Positions 38,001 through 51,300 of a stretch of DNA of 64,000 bases are shown in pieces. The notes under the pieces are model-generated. The model ran no database searches. It was not told the origin of the DNA and saw only the letters and a list, made by a program, of their open reading frames with translations. Both the position numbers and the translations under genes were made by a program. Origin of the DNA: Vigna angularis (lineage: Eukaryota > Streptophyta > Magnoliopsida > Fabales > Fabaceae); NCBI RefSeq assembly GCF_016808095.1, contig NC_068972.1:6442001-6506000 (forward strand), written 5' to 3'. Every line of letters starts with the position of its first letter. Position 1 is the first letter of the stretch.

Positions 38001-41000
38001 GTGAGAAGACCAATAGCTCTGCTCCAGTGAGAAAACTCAGAAATATTAATAAAATTGAGAGTATATATGAGACTAAAGGAAGATCTCATAAAACATTAGG
38101 AGAAAGTATTAATAAACCATTCTAGAAAAAGTTACCAAAAAAATAATAAAACTAAGTTAAAAATTATTTTTGATAGAAACCAATAGCACATTGTTCAAGT
38201 AGTTGTATAGTATATCATGGCGTGGTTGTTATTCTTGTTAAATTTTTCTTCACTGATACATAAATTTGCAAGACACCTTAGAATCCATTTAAAAAATAAA
38301 TAAATAAACAGAGCTGATGTGCCAGAATATCATTAAAAACAGTTCAAAATATTATGTAATGTTCACATTAAAAAAAAAAGGTTCAATTGTCTTAAAAGCA
38401 AGATATGATTTGAAAATAACATAAGAATTCCATGTATAGCATGCAAGTCGTGCTCAACATGTATTGAGCTTCAGAAGATGCTTTTAGTCCTTTAAAAACT
38501 ATAAATCAATGGATGACATGACAATCATCTTACATTTTCCTTTTAAAACATGTACATCATTATGCAACAAATATACCCTTTAAATCCTGAAAAGTTGTTT
38601 TGAAGCCAAAGCAACAAGACAAGAAAACAAAATTCATAAATAATTCAAAGGACAACACACTTTATTTTCAATGTAAAGAAAAAGAGTAGAAAGGGGGCAG
38701 GGGAACAAAGAGTCACATCATGAGTTCGTGACAAACAGAACGAGATTTAATTAACTTGTAATGTGTAATTATATAGGGCATGGGGCCTTAAGCAATAAAT
38801 TCATTCAGCCAAAAATGAGTATCTACCAATTTCCACGAAAACAATCAACTGAGATTAAAACTTTAGGTAAATAACATAAGCAACCAAATGTACCTATAAT
38901 TAGTTAAGGGTACAAAATTAGCAAGTTTCCCACAGTCTGGATCTTCCTCAAGACTCTGTGTGTCAATTGCAACCCTCCAAACCTCTCCATCAAACCAGAC
39001 AACAGCATCTATGGCAGGCCCTTTATCATCATAACTCTAAAACACATAACAGCATTGCCATTTTGGTAAGAAAACTAAACTGACTAAAACATGAATGAGA
39101 TCAGAAGGTAAGTAAAAGCACAAAAAACACAAGTATAGAAGAATTATTTTACAAAAGATAGAGAAGAAGCAGAAATATGTGAAGAATGCAGCTCTTTCAA
39201 CATTGTCTAACATAGGAACAAATGCTTTATAAAAATATTATCATTGCTACTAGCTAGTTATGAGCATCACTAACAGCAGTAGAGCTACTATTGAAAAGTC
39301 ATCTTAACTATGGTCTCATTGATCCACCATGGTTGCAGCCTCGAGAGAGTGGGAGAGTAGTCTCACATTGACTAAAATATGATCAATGTAATCCTGATAA
39401 GGCTTGAGAAATCCTCACCTTACAAGCCATTTTGTGGAGTAAAGCCAAGTCCAAAGTCCAAATGTAAGATGCCATGTGTTAGGCCCATAGCTCTAAACAC
39501 AAGGGAGTGTGCTGGAAAACCACCTTAATTGCAATCTCCGCCAACCATCTTTAATGCAACACCTTTGAGGGCTACCTTAATTGCAACTCGGGGAGCGCTT
39601 TTAGTCTCACAAACAACTAGAAGTATGAACAATGTACTCCAGTTCTTATATGGCTTGGACAGTCCTCACTTTACAAACCATGTGTTAGAAACCTTCAACC
39701 CTATAAACCATCATAAATTTATGGTTCTTACAAAGGATACAGTGGTTCATGGTTCCCCGAGGATGTAAACTTGAAAGAGCCTTTTAAATATAGCACATGC
39801 AGCTCATGTGAATATTTGTTTTAGCATATGTTAATATCTTTCTAATTTGATTAAGAATTGCATTTATTAGGGGTATCTTTGCTCACCTACTGCAGTAAAT
39901 ACAAATATGTGGGTGAGGTCAACATTTGGCATACAATATCGAAACCTAAATGAACCATAGTCCTTACTAAGTAACCACATAACAACCTTACCCCCTGGCA
40001 TAATCACTAATGTTTATACAAAATCACCAATTCACACTACAAATATCACAGGCAAGACCATTAGTACTATCACAACCATCATAGCAATTTCCATCCTCGG
40101 TTTATTGGAAGCAGTATTGACAAGTGCGTGAATGAAAAAGAGCAATACATAAAGTAAAAATATGTTTGCTCAAAAAAATAGTTCTTTAATTTCTATTTCT
40201 TGGACTTCTAAATTGTAGGATTTATTTCCTTTAATTTCTCAGTAATTTTAGGTACAAGTAGTAATTGTAATTTAGGTAATAATTGGGATTTATTGGAAAT
40301 TCAATGAAGCCCAAATGAAGAGCTTCAAGTTTGACCAAGTAGGAAAAGCATGACATGTGTGACATAAGCATGGAAGGTGTGACATAAACATGGAAAGCAT
40401 GTGGTAAATCTTGGTCATTGATCTAGAACTAGGAAATTTATTTTCGATTTTTGAATTTACCTCCTTTTTTTTTTGCAACATGGTTCAACCAAAGAAAACT
40501 TGAATGGCTATATATAGTCATTCCTTCTCATTATAAATCACTTTTGACATATATGAAAATTTTAGACAGTTTAAAGCACTTGTGAAAGTGATCTTCTTTG
40601 AATCTTATCCTTGATTTCCTAGGAGAAGTGGTGATTCTTTCTCAAATACTTATGTTGGAGATAAAGATGTGGCATATTTGCAAGTGGAGAGACCTTATTT
40701 CCACCATCTAAGTCTTCTCCACCTTTATATTTTTTATTTTGACCTTATATTCATGTTCTAGCTCCAGTTCTTATTCCTATCACGCCATCTCTTCTAATAC
40801 ATTCAGTCATGTGTTCTTATTACAATTTCTAGTTGTTTCTAGTTCCTTTATGTGTTCGTATTGATTTATGTTGTTTTTGGAATTGAGTTATTCAAGTTCA
40901 TTCTATGAAGGAAAGAGTATTCCACTATAAAAACCCCATTTTCTTTTTGTTAAAGCAGTATTTAACAATAAAACCCCCAGATATTTGCATCCCAACTACG

Positions 41001-44000
41001 TGACTAGCATTGCAAAACCCGACAGTGTGACAACACAGACTTCAAAATCATTGTGACAATAGTATCAAATGTAGAAATAGCAGGAGCAGATGATATTTCT
41101 CTTAAACAACCCAAAATCATCAAATCGAAGAGAAAAAAAAGAAAACATTAGTTCTGTTAAATTTAGAGTCCATGTTAATAATGTATTACTTTATAATTTA
41201 CTTGGTTATAATCTCACTATAAAAAGATATCACTGTTCACAGCATAACACAGAATCTCATATAAACTTCTTCACAACTCCTCAATTCCTTTCCATAACCA
41301 TTATAGATGCCCTCATGAAGAAGATATAGACCAATGCCCAAAGTAAAGGAAACAAAACAACTGCATCCAATCAAAAGTTCAGGGTACAATAATACATCAT
41401 TCACCACGAAAATGACACCATATTTCCCACATCAAAAGTATGTTCAGCAATACAGAAATTCAGAATGTCATATAATTAAATGGATATTGGAATAAAATAC
41501 TGCTTTCAAGGAGTCTAAAAGGCAGCAATATACAGAACAACAGAAGTTAATAACAAGTTCAGCCGACCTCAGACTGCTTCCTCAGAAGATCAAGTTTATT
41601 CTGAATGTCTTCACGAACCCTTTTAAGATTAGCTTCCTCCACCTTCACGTTTTCCTAGAAAAAAAAGATACATCAGATTTTGAGTTACATGGAATAGAAA
41701 TATATAATGGAATGCAAAGAGGAATATTATAACAAGAGAATGCTTTTATCTATTCGCAACGTTATTAGAAATATAAAGTGATAATCATAGAAATAATCAC
41801 GCTTCCTACAATGCTAATATAAATGCAATAATTTCTTTCCACCTTTTATTCACTTCTCCTTTTAAGGCTATGAAGCAATTTCTCTATCAATCATAGAGAG
41901 AAGAAACTAGAAAAAATGTAACAAACTGAAATATAATAGAAAATGTACATCTGTCACTAAAAGGAAGGAGAGTACCTTTTGTCTTTCCAGAAACCTTATT
42001 CATGTTATATGCATGCATATAAAAGAGAAACAAGAAAAAAATAAATGCACGTTAAAAAATTAACTCAGCGCTTGCAACAGCTTGCTTCTTGAAATATTTA
42101 AGGCTAGTGCCTACTAAATAAAATGTTCAACTGTTATGAGTAGATCATATGTAGAACAAAAATAATGGCATATATAAGACGAATGAAGCAAATTTTACAA
42201 AAACCTGATCAAAATCAGTAAGCTGCTTTATAGCCTTTGCAATTTCCTCCTGGTTTTTCTCATCCCATTTTTTCTTTCTTTCTTTCTGCCAATTATTAAA
42301 TTAGGAGAAGAAATGGGAAAATCAAATCAATTAGACATAGGTATTAAGTACAAATTGCAACTATAATAATATTCTGAAAATGTCCAATGCTACCTTCAAA
42401 CGAGAAGTCAAATTTTCTGTAAAAAGCTCATAAACCAATTTATAACCCACATGCCAGTCACCAGAGGGATTTTTCCAGGCAGTATTGATGACCAAAGATG
42501 CCCCTGTACAGATTTTGCATGAAGGTTTAAACACAGACAAGAACTTAATGTGGTTCATATTCGTTGACCAGGAAGAAAGAAACAGAAAAGAATGATTAAA
42601 TATTATAGATACTTTCTTAGTAACGGAGCACAAAACAAAGTTAAAAAATAAAATAGAATAGTTGAAGTAGGATTAAACTCGTAACTTCGCCACTTCATTT
42701 AAGTATTAGAAATCAAGTAGTCGCTCACTGTGCACATGTATTTATGATTTGACTTCAATCAACTACTTCAATTTTATATTAGTCATTAAAAATGAGAAGT
42801 GTGAAAAACCCACGATTGTCACTTCAAATTCAATAGAATTTAAAACTGATAAGCAGCTATCACAAGCGATTCATGTAAAAATGAAGGCACTAGACAGTTG
42901 AAATAGAACAATATATTGAAGAATTTTCCCATATTTTTCCTTAGCTAGCACTAACCAGAAGCCCCCAAAATACAACCATCCGCATCAGCCTTGACCACCT
43001 TTGAGGTATCAACGTCTCCGCTCCCAGTGCTGGAGGGGGAAATAAGTATATCATTGCTTAATGGTAAAGTAATACAAAGCAGATAAAACTTCAACATCTA
43101 TTAGCTAATTCCTACCAATCAAGAATATCGACGATTTTTGGTTTCCCATCTGAGGTCACCTGTAATCCAGCTGCAGCCGGGTCTACACCAGAATCTGCAA
43201 ACAAGCAGTTATTATGATTAAACTAATTTATCATATAAACAAGTACATCATTTGATCATCAAAATACAAACATAATAGATATTAGTCGATCAAATTTTAT
43301 AAAAGAAAAAAATTAGATCAGCACTATGCCAGTGACAGTACTACGTGGTGAAAATTGCATCTATGAAAAATTATAATCATGCAAGGTCGATTCTATTGAA
43401 GACCCTAAAGAACTGCAATACTTCCCCTCCGGACCCGATATACCACACCAAATTTTATAAATAATTTAGTCATCAAACAGACGCATTGTGACTCCTCTCA
43501 ATTCAGCCTGAAAATAATGCCTAAAACTCGTATTTCTGTCTCCCAACAAAACTGTCCCCTCAAAGTTCTAAAACGTTCTTCAACCAAATACACAGACACC
43601 CAGTACTCAAATCAGAACACCAACATCAACTCATGTCCAAAACCCACAACATGAACAAAAAAGGAGGACCTTTTTGAAAAATGGGTACCCACCGAAGATA
43701 GCAATGAGAGCACCGCGCCCGTCGTAATGTGGGTGAGCATTAAGGAAACGATCAGCGCCAATCTCCGTCTTGGGCATGAGAGAAGCCAGGAAGGTTGACT
43801 CGTTCAGCTTGGCGTTGCGGAAAGTGGCACCGTTGTGGTTGTTGTTATCATCGCTGCCAGAGCGAGAAGTACAATGCATTGTCAATGCATTGGGGACAAC
43901 CCAATTGCTTCTTCTGAAGGAGGAACTGCGATTGCGTTTCCTTATCGTTCTGCTTACCTTTGTGTTTGTTGTGGGGTGATGAGTGGTGGTGAGAGAGTGA

Positions 44001-44047
44001 GAGGGCAACGAGGGGAGTCTGAGTAAGAGTGTGCGTTGGTTATGCAT
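24085..44047 (-). CDS. TPP2: Tripeptidyl peptidase II, 34 exons
   Basis: A giant subtilisin-fold exopeptidase that removes tripeptides from proteasome products. Exons from 5': 44047-43693, 43194-43116, 43029-42956, 42503-42394, 42285-42205, 41654-41568, 39036-38894, 37633-37483, 37404-37282, 37129-37046, 36946-36759, 36640-36466, 36371-36250, 36153-36074, 35105-35047, 34554-34400, 31723-31545, 31409-31297, 31226-31056, 29940-29812, 29704-29604, 29522-29405, 28746-28667, 28209-28137, 27584-27499, 27412-27361, 27280-27146, 26970-26899, 26165-26073, 25937-25842, 25682-25584, 25233-25141, 24665-24507, 24243-24085. They total 4074 nt, in phase, 1357 aa. Catalytic D119 (DSGVD), H346 (HGTHVAG), oxyanion N444 (SAGNSGP), S532 (NGTSMASP). 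The 227-residue Asp-His gap is diagnostic of TPP II. The Arg/Ser-rich N-terminus resembles a transit peptide; Met57 (43879) is an alternative start without it. Confidence 0.95.
26000..26043. repeat. (TA)n/(ATCT)n microsatellite in TPP2 intron
   Basis: ATATCT units running into about 11 TA units, just downstream of the donor site of the exon at 26073-26165. Confidence 0.95.
32731..32850 (+). repeat. LTR/TRIM-like fragment in TPP2 intron 16
   Basis: Begins TGTTGGGAATCCAAGTGTGA, contains CCCACATTCGATAGAAATGAG and a TATATAAAG promoter-like motif, a layout common in short plant LTRs. No second copy or duplication was identified; the right end is a guess. Confidence 0.4.
33600..34012. repeat. Degenerate repeats around ATTGTGCAATCC in intron 16
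   Basis: A short module alternates in both orientations: TTCC(A/G)(A/G)ATTG(T/C)(G/A)(C/T)AATC followed by (C/A)(A/G)GAA(G/A)(T/C)CATTTTT. At least seven imperfect copies are visible, joined by T-rich linkers and AAGAAAAAC blocks. Because the core is nearly palindromic, the block could fold into several hairpins. No known family was recognised. Confidence 0.65.
39037..41567 (-). other. TPP2 intron 6, large, with repeat remains
   Basis: A 2531-bp intron. At 39350-39480 and 39600-39690 there are related stretches with TCCTCAC(C/T)TTACAA(G/A)CCAT, resembling the short-LTR family at 60267. At 40130-40960 lies a segment with a TATATATAG motif (near 40510) and tandem GCATG...GTGTGACATA units (40347-40402), possibly an old LTR. 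Nothing coding was recognised. Confidence 0.6.
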
Positions 44048-46886
44048 AACGTGATAGTGGAGAAAGGGTGGCAGTGAATGAATTGAATGGTGATGACGTT
44101 GGGGCTGTGGTATTTACGGACTCATCTTAGATAGGATTGGTAGATGTGTTTGATTGGTACCATTTTATATGTTTTTGGAAAATTACACAGCTTTGTCTCT
44201 TGATTAATGTTTATAACTACTGTTTTACAATTCACAAATGGCATAAGAAATACCTTAACTCCCTTCGCTGAGTACTATGTTTTTGTTGAGCCAAGCACAT
44301 TTTATATCCATACTAAGTGTGCAACTCGATGCAAAAATCCTCAATGAAACCGCAGCAGCAGCTACATGGGGCATTGCATGACTCTTCTGTTTGACAAATC
44401 CACCAGTGAAAAAAGCATAACATTCCAAACCTTTGTCACAGTAACAATCAACTCCTTGCATAACTTGGCTACATGGTATAATTAGGACAAGATTTCAATA
44501 ACTTTTCTATTATTTTCAATTAAATTTATAATTTCACAACATTTACATTGGATATCATCATAATTATTGTAGCAAAATTTCAATTTTAATTTGAGAATAA
44601 TATTAAATTCTTTTGAAAATGATATTCAAGTTTTAAGTATTCATATATGATATCAAAATATGATAAACACTGTCCTAAGTTTTAACACTCATCATACTTC
44701 ATTTTATCTTTCTACCTATACTTCTGTTTCTTTATCAAGTGTTATCGAACATGATATTATCATTCCATAATTTTCTTTGAATTATTACTACTGCTGTTAA
44801 TGGTAAGACTTCTGTTATCTAGTCACTTCTTTAGTGCTTTACGTGTTAAATTAGGTTTACATTTACTTATAGTTCCAATAAGTCGTATTGGTTGAATCAA
44901 ATGGATCATGATGAGTAGGCTTTTCGCCACATTTTTCAAGGAGACTAGTTAGAGTTAGGGTGTAGAAAACCTTTACCTGATTTCTTTTCACCCAGTTCTT
45001 GCTCAGAGTTATTCCAACGACAATATTATAGTCTTCTTTGTATGACAAACATGTCATTAATTTATTTATCTTTCTCCTCTTTTCTCTCTATCTGCCTTTC
45101 TTTCTTACTGTAAAAATTTGTGTCATCTTTTGCTGGGTATGAATAATTTTCCAATTAAAGACAGTCCTTGACTGAAAGAAAATATTCAAACAGATCTCTT
45201 ACTTCTTAGAGTTCAGATACCAGAAAAGTCTTATAAAGAATGCAATTAACTACAAATACAAAAACATAACTCGATATCAGCATCAATATATGTAATTCAG
45301 CATCTTTCTGACAAGGTCAAGAACACAGAGCCACAAGCACTGTGTAGAAAGCTTTAACCTTTCCAAAACTGTCAAAACACACATTAAATCAAGAACGCCA
45401 CAGTGCATTAACCACTTTAACAAACCCTGACTGCTTCTTGATTTTCTTTCTTCACTCCCCTGCTCCTTCTTCGATCTTTCTACAATCTTTCTTGTCTTTA
45501 GAACTTATAGGGCACCAGAAAGAATAAAAATTTAACTTGCACATTGAGGTAAGCATGATCAGAGAAGCCTACAGTCAATCAAAGAATGAACGTGTCTTTG
45601 AAAACATCCGCAAAAAACTAAGACTTTCTAAAATTCTAATATAAAAAATACTGTTATTACAAAGTTAACTGAATGAAACCATTGCCCATTTTTCTTGACA
45701 AGAAAGTCAGTGCTTCGTAGAAGAATATGTGGACAGAAATAATCACTTGTGTTGTGAGAATGGAGAAATAACTTTGGGTGGAGTGTTATATTTATATCCA
45801 TTCCTAGGGCGGTTACAGATTATCTTAGCATTAATTTTACACTATCATTTTCCTCGTTTAACAGAATTAAGAGTATATTTAACTAGATCATTTAAAGTAC
45901 ATTAATTATAGTAACTAAATAATTTAAACTATAAAGGCTATTTATTACTAAATTTTAAATTAAACAAATTATGAACCATATAATTGAATTTTTTTAAATT
46001 TTTTATTTCTATGACTCATCTTGCTTATTATTGTTTTATTCAAAATATAATTAAAATATATTTTAAAAATTATAAAAAATAAATTGGTTTTAAAATATTT
46101 TTTTTAAATATAATTTATAAAAATGATATTTTTAAAAAAAATTATGCAAAATAAACTGCTTTTAAAAAAGGGGAAATGAGCTTTTCAACTCCAAACAAGA
46201 TTGTGTTTTAATTTTATTTTTTTTTCACATCAGTCTCTTTTAAAATTACATAGTATTAAGGTGAACATTACTCAGTTGCTTTAAGGTGGATTGGTTAGTG
46301 TCTTTACTCTGAGCATTTAAAATGTGATTTCTCACATTCATTAAATACCAATTATAGCTTTCACAAATTTTCCAACAAAATAATGTTTTTTCAAACATGT
46401 ACACAATAAAGCATTCATGTTCTTGAATCTTCTAAAATTAAACAAATATAACATTCCAACCAAAGGATTCTTGAACTCATAATGGAAATTCAGACATACA
46501 ACTTAAGTTGAAATTTAGAAAATATTTAAGAATATAAAGAAATTTTTTAAATGATACTCAAATATTTTATTATTAAAAAATTAAGTTATAGAGTTATATT
46601 AAAATAAGTTTCATTTTATTAAAATCTTTATTTCTCTAAAAAACATCTTTAAAATTTATTTATTTTTGTATAAGATTATGATATTATTCTTTATCTCTTT
46701 CAACATCTTAACATATTTTAATACTCCTAAAATAGATGGCAAAATATCTAACCAATGAGTTTTACAAATAAAGTACATTTTTCTAATTTTTTTTTCCAAC
46801 ACCTCTTCAAAGTTATGATGCACGAATACAATATATTTATTTTATCTAACAATATATTTATTTTAAAAATAAAAAAATATTATACA

Positions 46887-46925
<39 letters not shown>

Positions 46926-47229
46926 TATATATAATAATTCTTAAAAACATAATAAATATATGATTATTATCGTGTAAATTTAAATTATAATAATATAATA
47001 AATAATATATATTAAAGTTGTCAATATAAAAAAATGTTAAATTATTATCATTATAAAAATAACACTATTTGATACTTCATTAATAACTAAAATATTATAC
47101 GTAACCCAAGTGCTTCATAGTTTAAAAGCATGGAATAGATGAACTAAAGCATTGAATAAGACAATTGAAATGAACCTCATTGTTTTGTTTATGGTAATTG
47201 GAAGGCTTGGTATTCTGTGTTTCCTGGAT
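44048..47229. other. Intergenic region upstream of TPP2
   Basis: Contains the TPP2 promoter, for which no convincing TATA box was found, and AT-rich DNA. A minus-strand TATA-like motif (GATATAAATATAA near 45787-45799) precedes a GA-rich stretch with a 34-codon frame at 45449-45556 that has no recognised homologue. A (TA)n tract lies at 46889-46920. Confidence 0.5.
46889..46920. repeat. (AT)n microsatellite
   Basis: About 16 AT units. Confidence 0.97.
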
Positions 47230-47690
47230 TCAGTTTTACTACAGTTCTTCTTTGTGTAGTTTTGGTACGCTGTGAAGTTCAATATAGGGATCTTGTTGTC
47301 CAAGAAATTTTGCATACAAGAAATAAGTTGTTACAACACTTGTAAGCTATTTTTGGTGGTCCTATTCCAGTCTTGGCAGGCGTTGGGATAGTAGCATAAG
47401 CTTCAGCTACCTGATAATGTCAGGATTCATCTGTATTTCATATTTATTTGCTGAAGAAGGTTAAAAGAACTCCCTCTCAGCCTTAAGGTCCATTGCCTCT
47501 TACTACAAGAGTTGGTTCCCATTGCTCAGCAATTTAATACTTTAACTTGTACTATTATCTGCAATGTACCACAGGTTCTCATGCAATGGCATATTGTCAT
47601 TAAGAAGCCATCTGGGAAGACTAGGAGGATATTCCCAACTCTTACCCTCATTTCAACCTAGAAGACTAGGTGACTTTTTTATATAAGGGT
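47230..47690 (+). pseudogene. Decayed Ty3/gypsy integrase C-terminus/chromodomain relic
   Basis: Broken pieces in shifting plus-strand frames resemble the end of a gypsy integrase: FGGPIPV (for FGPFQV), DNVRIH (for SRIHPVFH), a run of LLKK-like residues, then VLMQWHIV...ISTLEDQVT, which parallels the VLVEW...FNLEDKV chromodomain-region ending seen at 59271-59495. Stops and shifts interrupt it. It is an old fragment, not a gene. Confidence 0.55.
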
Positions 47691-48386
47691 ATTGTAACAT
47701 GCTGTAAAGAAAGAACCTTAGAGGGAGAAGAATTAAATCAAAATGCGACACGAAAAATGTTGAAAAGTTCGATATGAGAGAGAAGCATCAAATTGAAGGA
47801 GTAAGAACAATGAAAAGATAGACTTATGCTATCTCCCGGGAACTCTTAGCTACTGATCTGAAGCTTCTTGTTCTACCGGTTGCTACCGAAGAATCATGAA
47901 GTTCCTGGTGTTATATATAGTCGCCTTTTATCTGTTTGATTCATTTACCGGGACATTATGTTCTTATAGTTACAAATTATTCACTGTTTCAACTGCATAT
48001 GATATGATGAGACGTAAGAAAAAAATGAAAATAAAAATTCAAATTAATTTTATTGAGTAAAAATATTTTATAATGAATGGAAAATAACTGAAATCATTCA
48101 AACGACATTTTCTTTATTGGTTTCTTTATCACTTCCTATCAAGGAATTTTCTATCTGCCTAGCATTCACTATATGTGTATGGTTTTCTACTCTTCTACAA
48201 AAACTGCCTTTTAATTCTGTTTTAGTGGACCATCGGGACTTGTATGTGAAAAATAGAGAATCTTGAGGAAAAATGTTCAGTTTGATCTTCCATCTCACCT
48301 GCAACATTTCAAATCGAGTCAGACAATGGAACTTAAAAGCCACCCAGATACGCAAGAGAACAAATACATAATCTTATGCAAGTCAT
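47691..48386. other. Pectin acetylesterase 3' flank
   Basis: No recognised gene. An open minus-strand frame at 48098-48355 has no similarity I can place; it could be 3' UTR or, if the GT at 48388-48389 were used as a donor, an alternative last exon. Confidence 0.5.
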
Positions 48387-51300
48387 TTACCTGAGCTTAG
48401 GTTCGGGTATAGTATTATGACAAGTTCCATCGCATGGATATGGACAGTCTATTTCCTTGCTTATGTTTCTACTAAAATACCAATCACCAACCGCTTCTGC
48501 AATAGTCTGTAAAAGATAGTTTACCTTAACCATATCGCAGACTAAAATTCGTAGTGCCAAAAGTTCAAAGGAGGAAACATCAAATAACGAAATACTACAA
48601 TAGTGACACAGTTCAAAGATCTTATATTGTTATCTTTTATTTAGCAAACTTCTCCATATACGTTAGATATAATTGATGATTAAAAGTCAGTTAATTATTT
48701 TCATGCAATATAAATTTTCTCCGGACAAACTTGAAATTCCACACACTATATAGAGGTTTATTATCATCATATCACTGTCAATGAGTAAGATCCATACCTT
48801 GTTGTTTATTCTAGGAGAATCATCTCTAAACCATGTATCCTGTTGTTCACTTTGGCAATGAGCAAAACATGAATTTATGAACACCCCCCCTCTTCTTGAA
48901 TTCATATAGAATGGTTTCAAAGCTCCAAGCATGTCGAGCCTAAAACCTGAATAGACGTGGATTAAGGAAAATTAGTTCTATTTACATCATGATGGGAGAG
49001 TTTTCAACAAGTGCGAACTATATATATAATCATTCACAAAATAAAAACATTTTTGTATTGTAAACACTGGAGACTTCTCAATACATAGAATTTCATAAAC
49101 TGCTGAGCAATAAAAGTTTGAAATAGGAACCTTGCAATATAGCAATTTGGTCTGCTGTACATGCAGCCGGGTTCAGCCTGCACTTGTTCCAGTGTCCGTG
49201 CAAATCCGCAGAGGGTGGCGCCAATATATGATGGAACTGTTAACATTTAAAGTTGTAATTATCTCATAATTGGACAATTGTGCCATATAGGATGTTAAAA
49301 AAACAAAATATGTCATAAAAAAATATTACTTGGAATACATCATAGGCAGAGTTCAAAATAAAATATGGTGTTGATATGTATTTCAACGCATATTGTGGAA
49401 AGAAGCACTGCATATAAACACGAAAAACGTCAAAATTGTATATAATTTGCCTGAGCTAACGATGCAAGTTCATGGGAAATCATACCAAGGCTGGAAAGTA
49501 CTGTTCTCTGGTGCAATTTCTATTCAGGTTCTGCTCTATCCCCTGTTGCACAAGACTTTGGCATGTTATAACTGTTGAATGCTATGCTTCCTGTTATGCA
49601 ATTTCAAAACTGAATGTAGAGAGTAAAAACATGCGGGCTCTTTTGTCTATTTTGTAAGATATTGCTGTGATGGATTACAAGCAATGAATAAGAAATATCT
49701 TCGTCTTCTTTGGTATGCTTGAGCACTAAAATTTTCTTTTCATTAAGACTTATTTACACGACCGATTGCTCCGCTATCCTGCCTATAAAATACGGGATAT
49801 AAACAATTCCCTCTACCTAAGCTCAATTTTAATGACAAAAGTAACCAAAGCGTGTTATGCCATGTGATATCTACTACGAAATTGAACCATTCAGCAATGT
49901 GTAGAAATCCTAAAAGCGGTTTGTTAAGTTTCAACTTCAATATATGAAAAATGAACATATGGAGAACGAAATGTCATCAGATGTGAGAAATTGTAAAAGT
50001 GAAGCAATATAGCAGTTGTACTGTCTAAAAATCTCTTTCAGCTAAGAAGATGAAAATCGTATAACATATAAACCAACTGCACATACCCACAAACCATTTG
50101 GGCCTTCAATTCTCTTTTGATATTATTTATAAAAGACAAGTACCGTACATGTGTCGCATTTATGGAATGTTACCTGTAACCGAACTAGACTTTTAACGAG
50201 AAACCTCATGGTGTGGTTCAAACTGATGTCTCTTCTGTAAAGGGGGAAAGTAACTCCAATACTTAGATTTTGAAGAAATACAGGCGAAAATTATGTTGGA
50301 ATGGCTCAAGATAGACTAAACATACTCGTCAAGAAAAAAACCGGCATCACTCAAGCATTTAACACTAGCATCCGTTGGCAAACGCTTGGCGAAGTCGTCA
50401 CAATGGTGAAAGGTTGCTAAACCTCCTGCTGAGCAACCTGAAAGCAAAGCCTACACACAAGATAGTGTGTATTATAAATTCCGTTCATCTTATAACAAAA
50501 TTTGTTGACTTACACTCATGTTCAGTTCAGAGTTGCGAGAATGAACAAAAGCGAACTCTACAGAATTGAAGTATACCTTCCGTGCCTTTCCCAAACCTTG
50601 TGGTAGAAGGTCGTCAATAATGGCTTCCCAAATCTTTTGCCCTTTGAAATGAAGAGTTGTTGTCTGGTATTCATCTCACAAACACCAAGAGTTACTCAAT
50701 GCAACAAAATTGGTTTAGACATGTTTCATATGCTGATGAAACTTAATGCCCGTAAAGTTAATTGACCCAATATCCTCCTGATCTAGTGTAACTTTCCTTG
50801 GAAACTGTTTTTTAAATGACTTAAAAGTTAGACCTTCTAACAGTAGAAGACTATTTTCAAGATACAAGTTTAGTGTGTAAAATAAAGAGTAAATGAATAA
50901 AAATAATAATTAGGTACAGTGTTAAATGTAATATCAGTTATTAAAAATTCAAAAGAAACATTGCTCTTGTTTTCCCTTTTTATATTCGGCTTTCTTTCTG
51001 ATTTAGCCTGAACCGGTGAACTACCTTCATTGTTTTACAGTAATTTTGGGTTAGAGAAATGGTTTAGCCAATGTGAAAGATATTATTTATGATAGAGGAA
51101 TGAATGCAAGACTCACGTAAACGAGGAGTCGCTTACCTTGTTAGAGAACACAGCGTCTCCTGTAAACGAGGCTCCATCACAGTATCTCAGCTTTACACGG
51201 TTCCAGTTGTAAAAATCTGATACAGTACATTCACGGACAAACGCAATGATTTAATAATTTGTAAACATTCATAGACAAAGTCTAAGAGGTAAAAAAAAGA

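Noticed and set aside
48098..48355. An extra last exon of pectin acetylesterase
   Set aside because: The frame has no family similarity, and a TAA directly after KLR ends the protein at the expected length.
49034..49246. Minus-strand frame starting [15 protein letters not shown]
   Set aside because: It is the wrong frame of a pectin acetylesterase exon; the correct frame gives [16 protein letters not shown] and joins both neighbours in phase.
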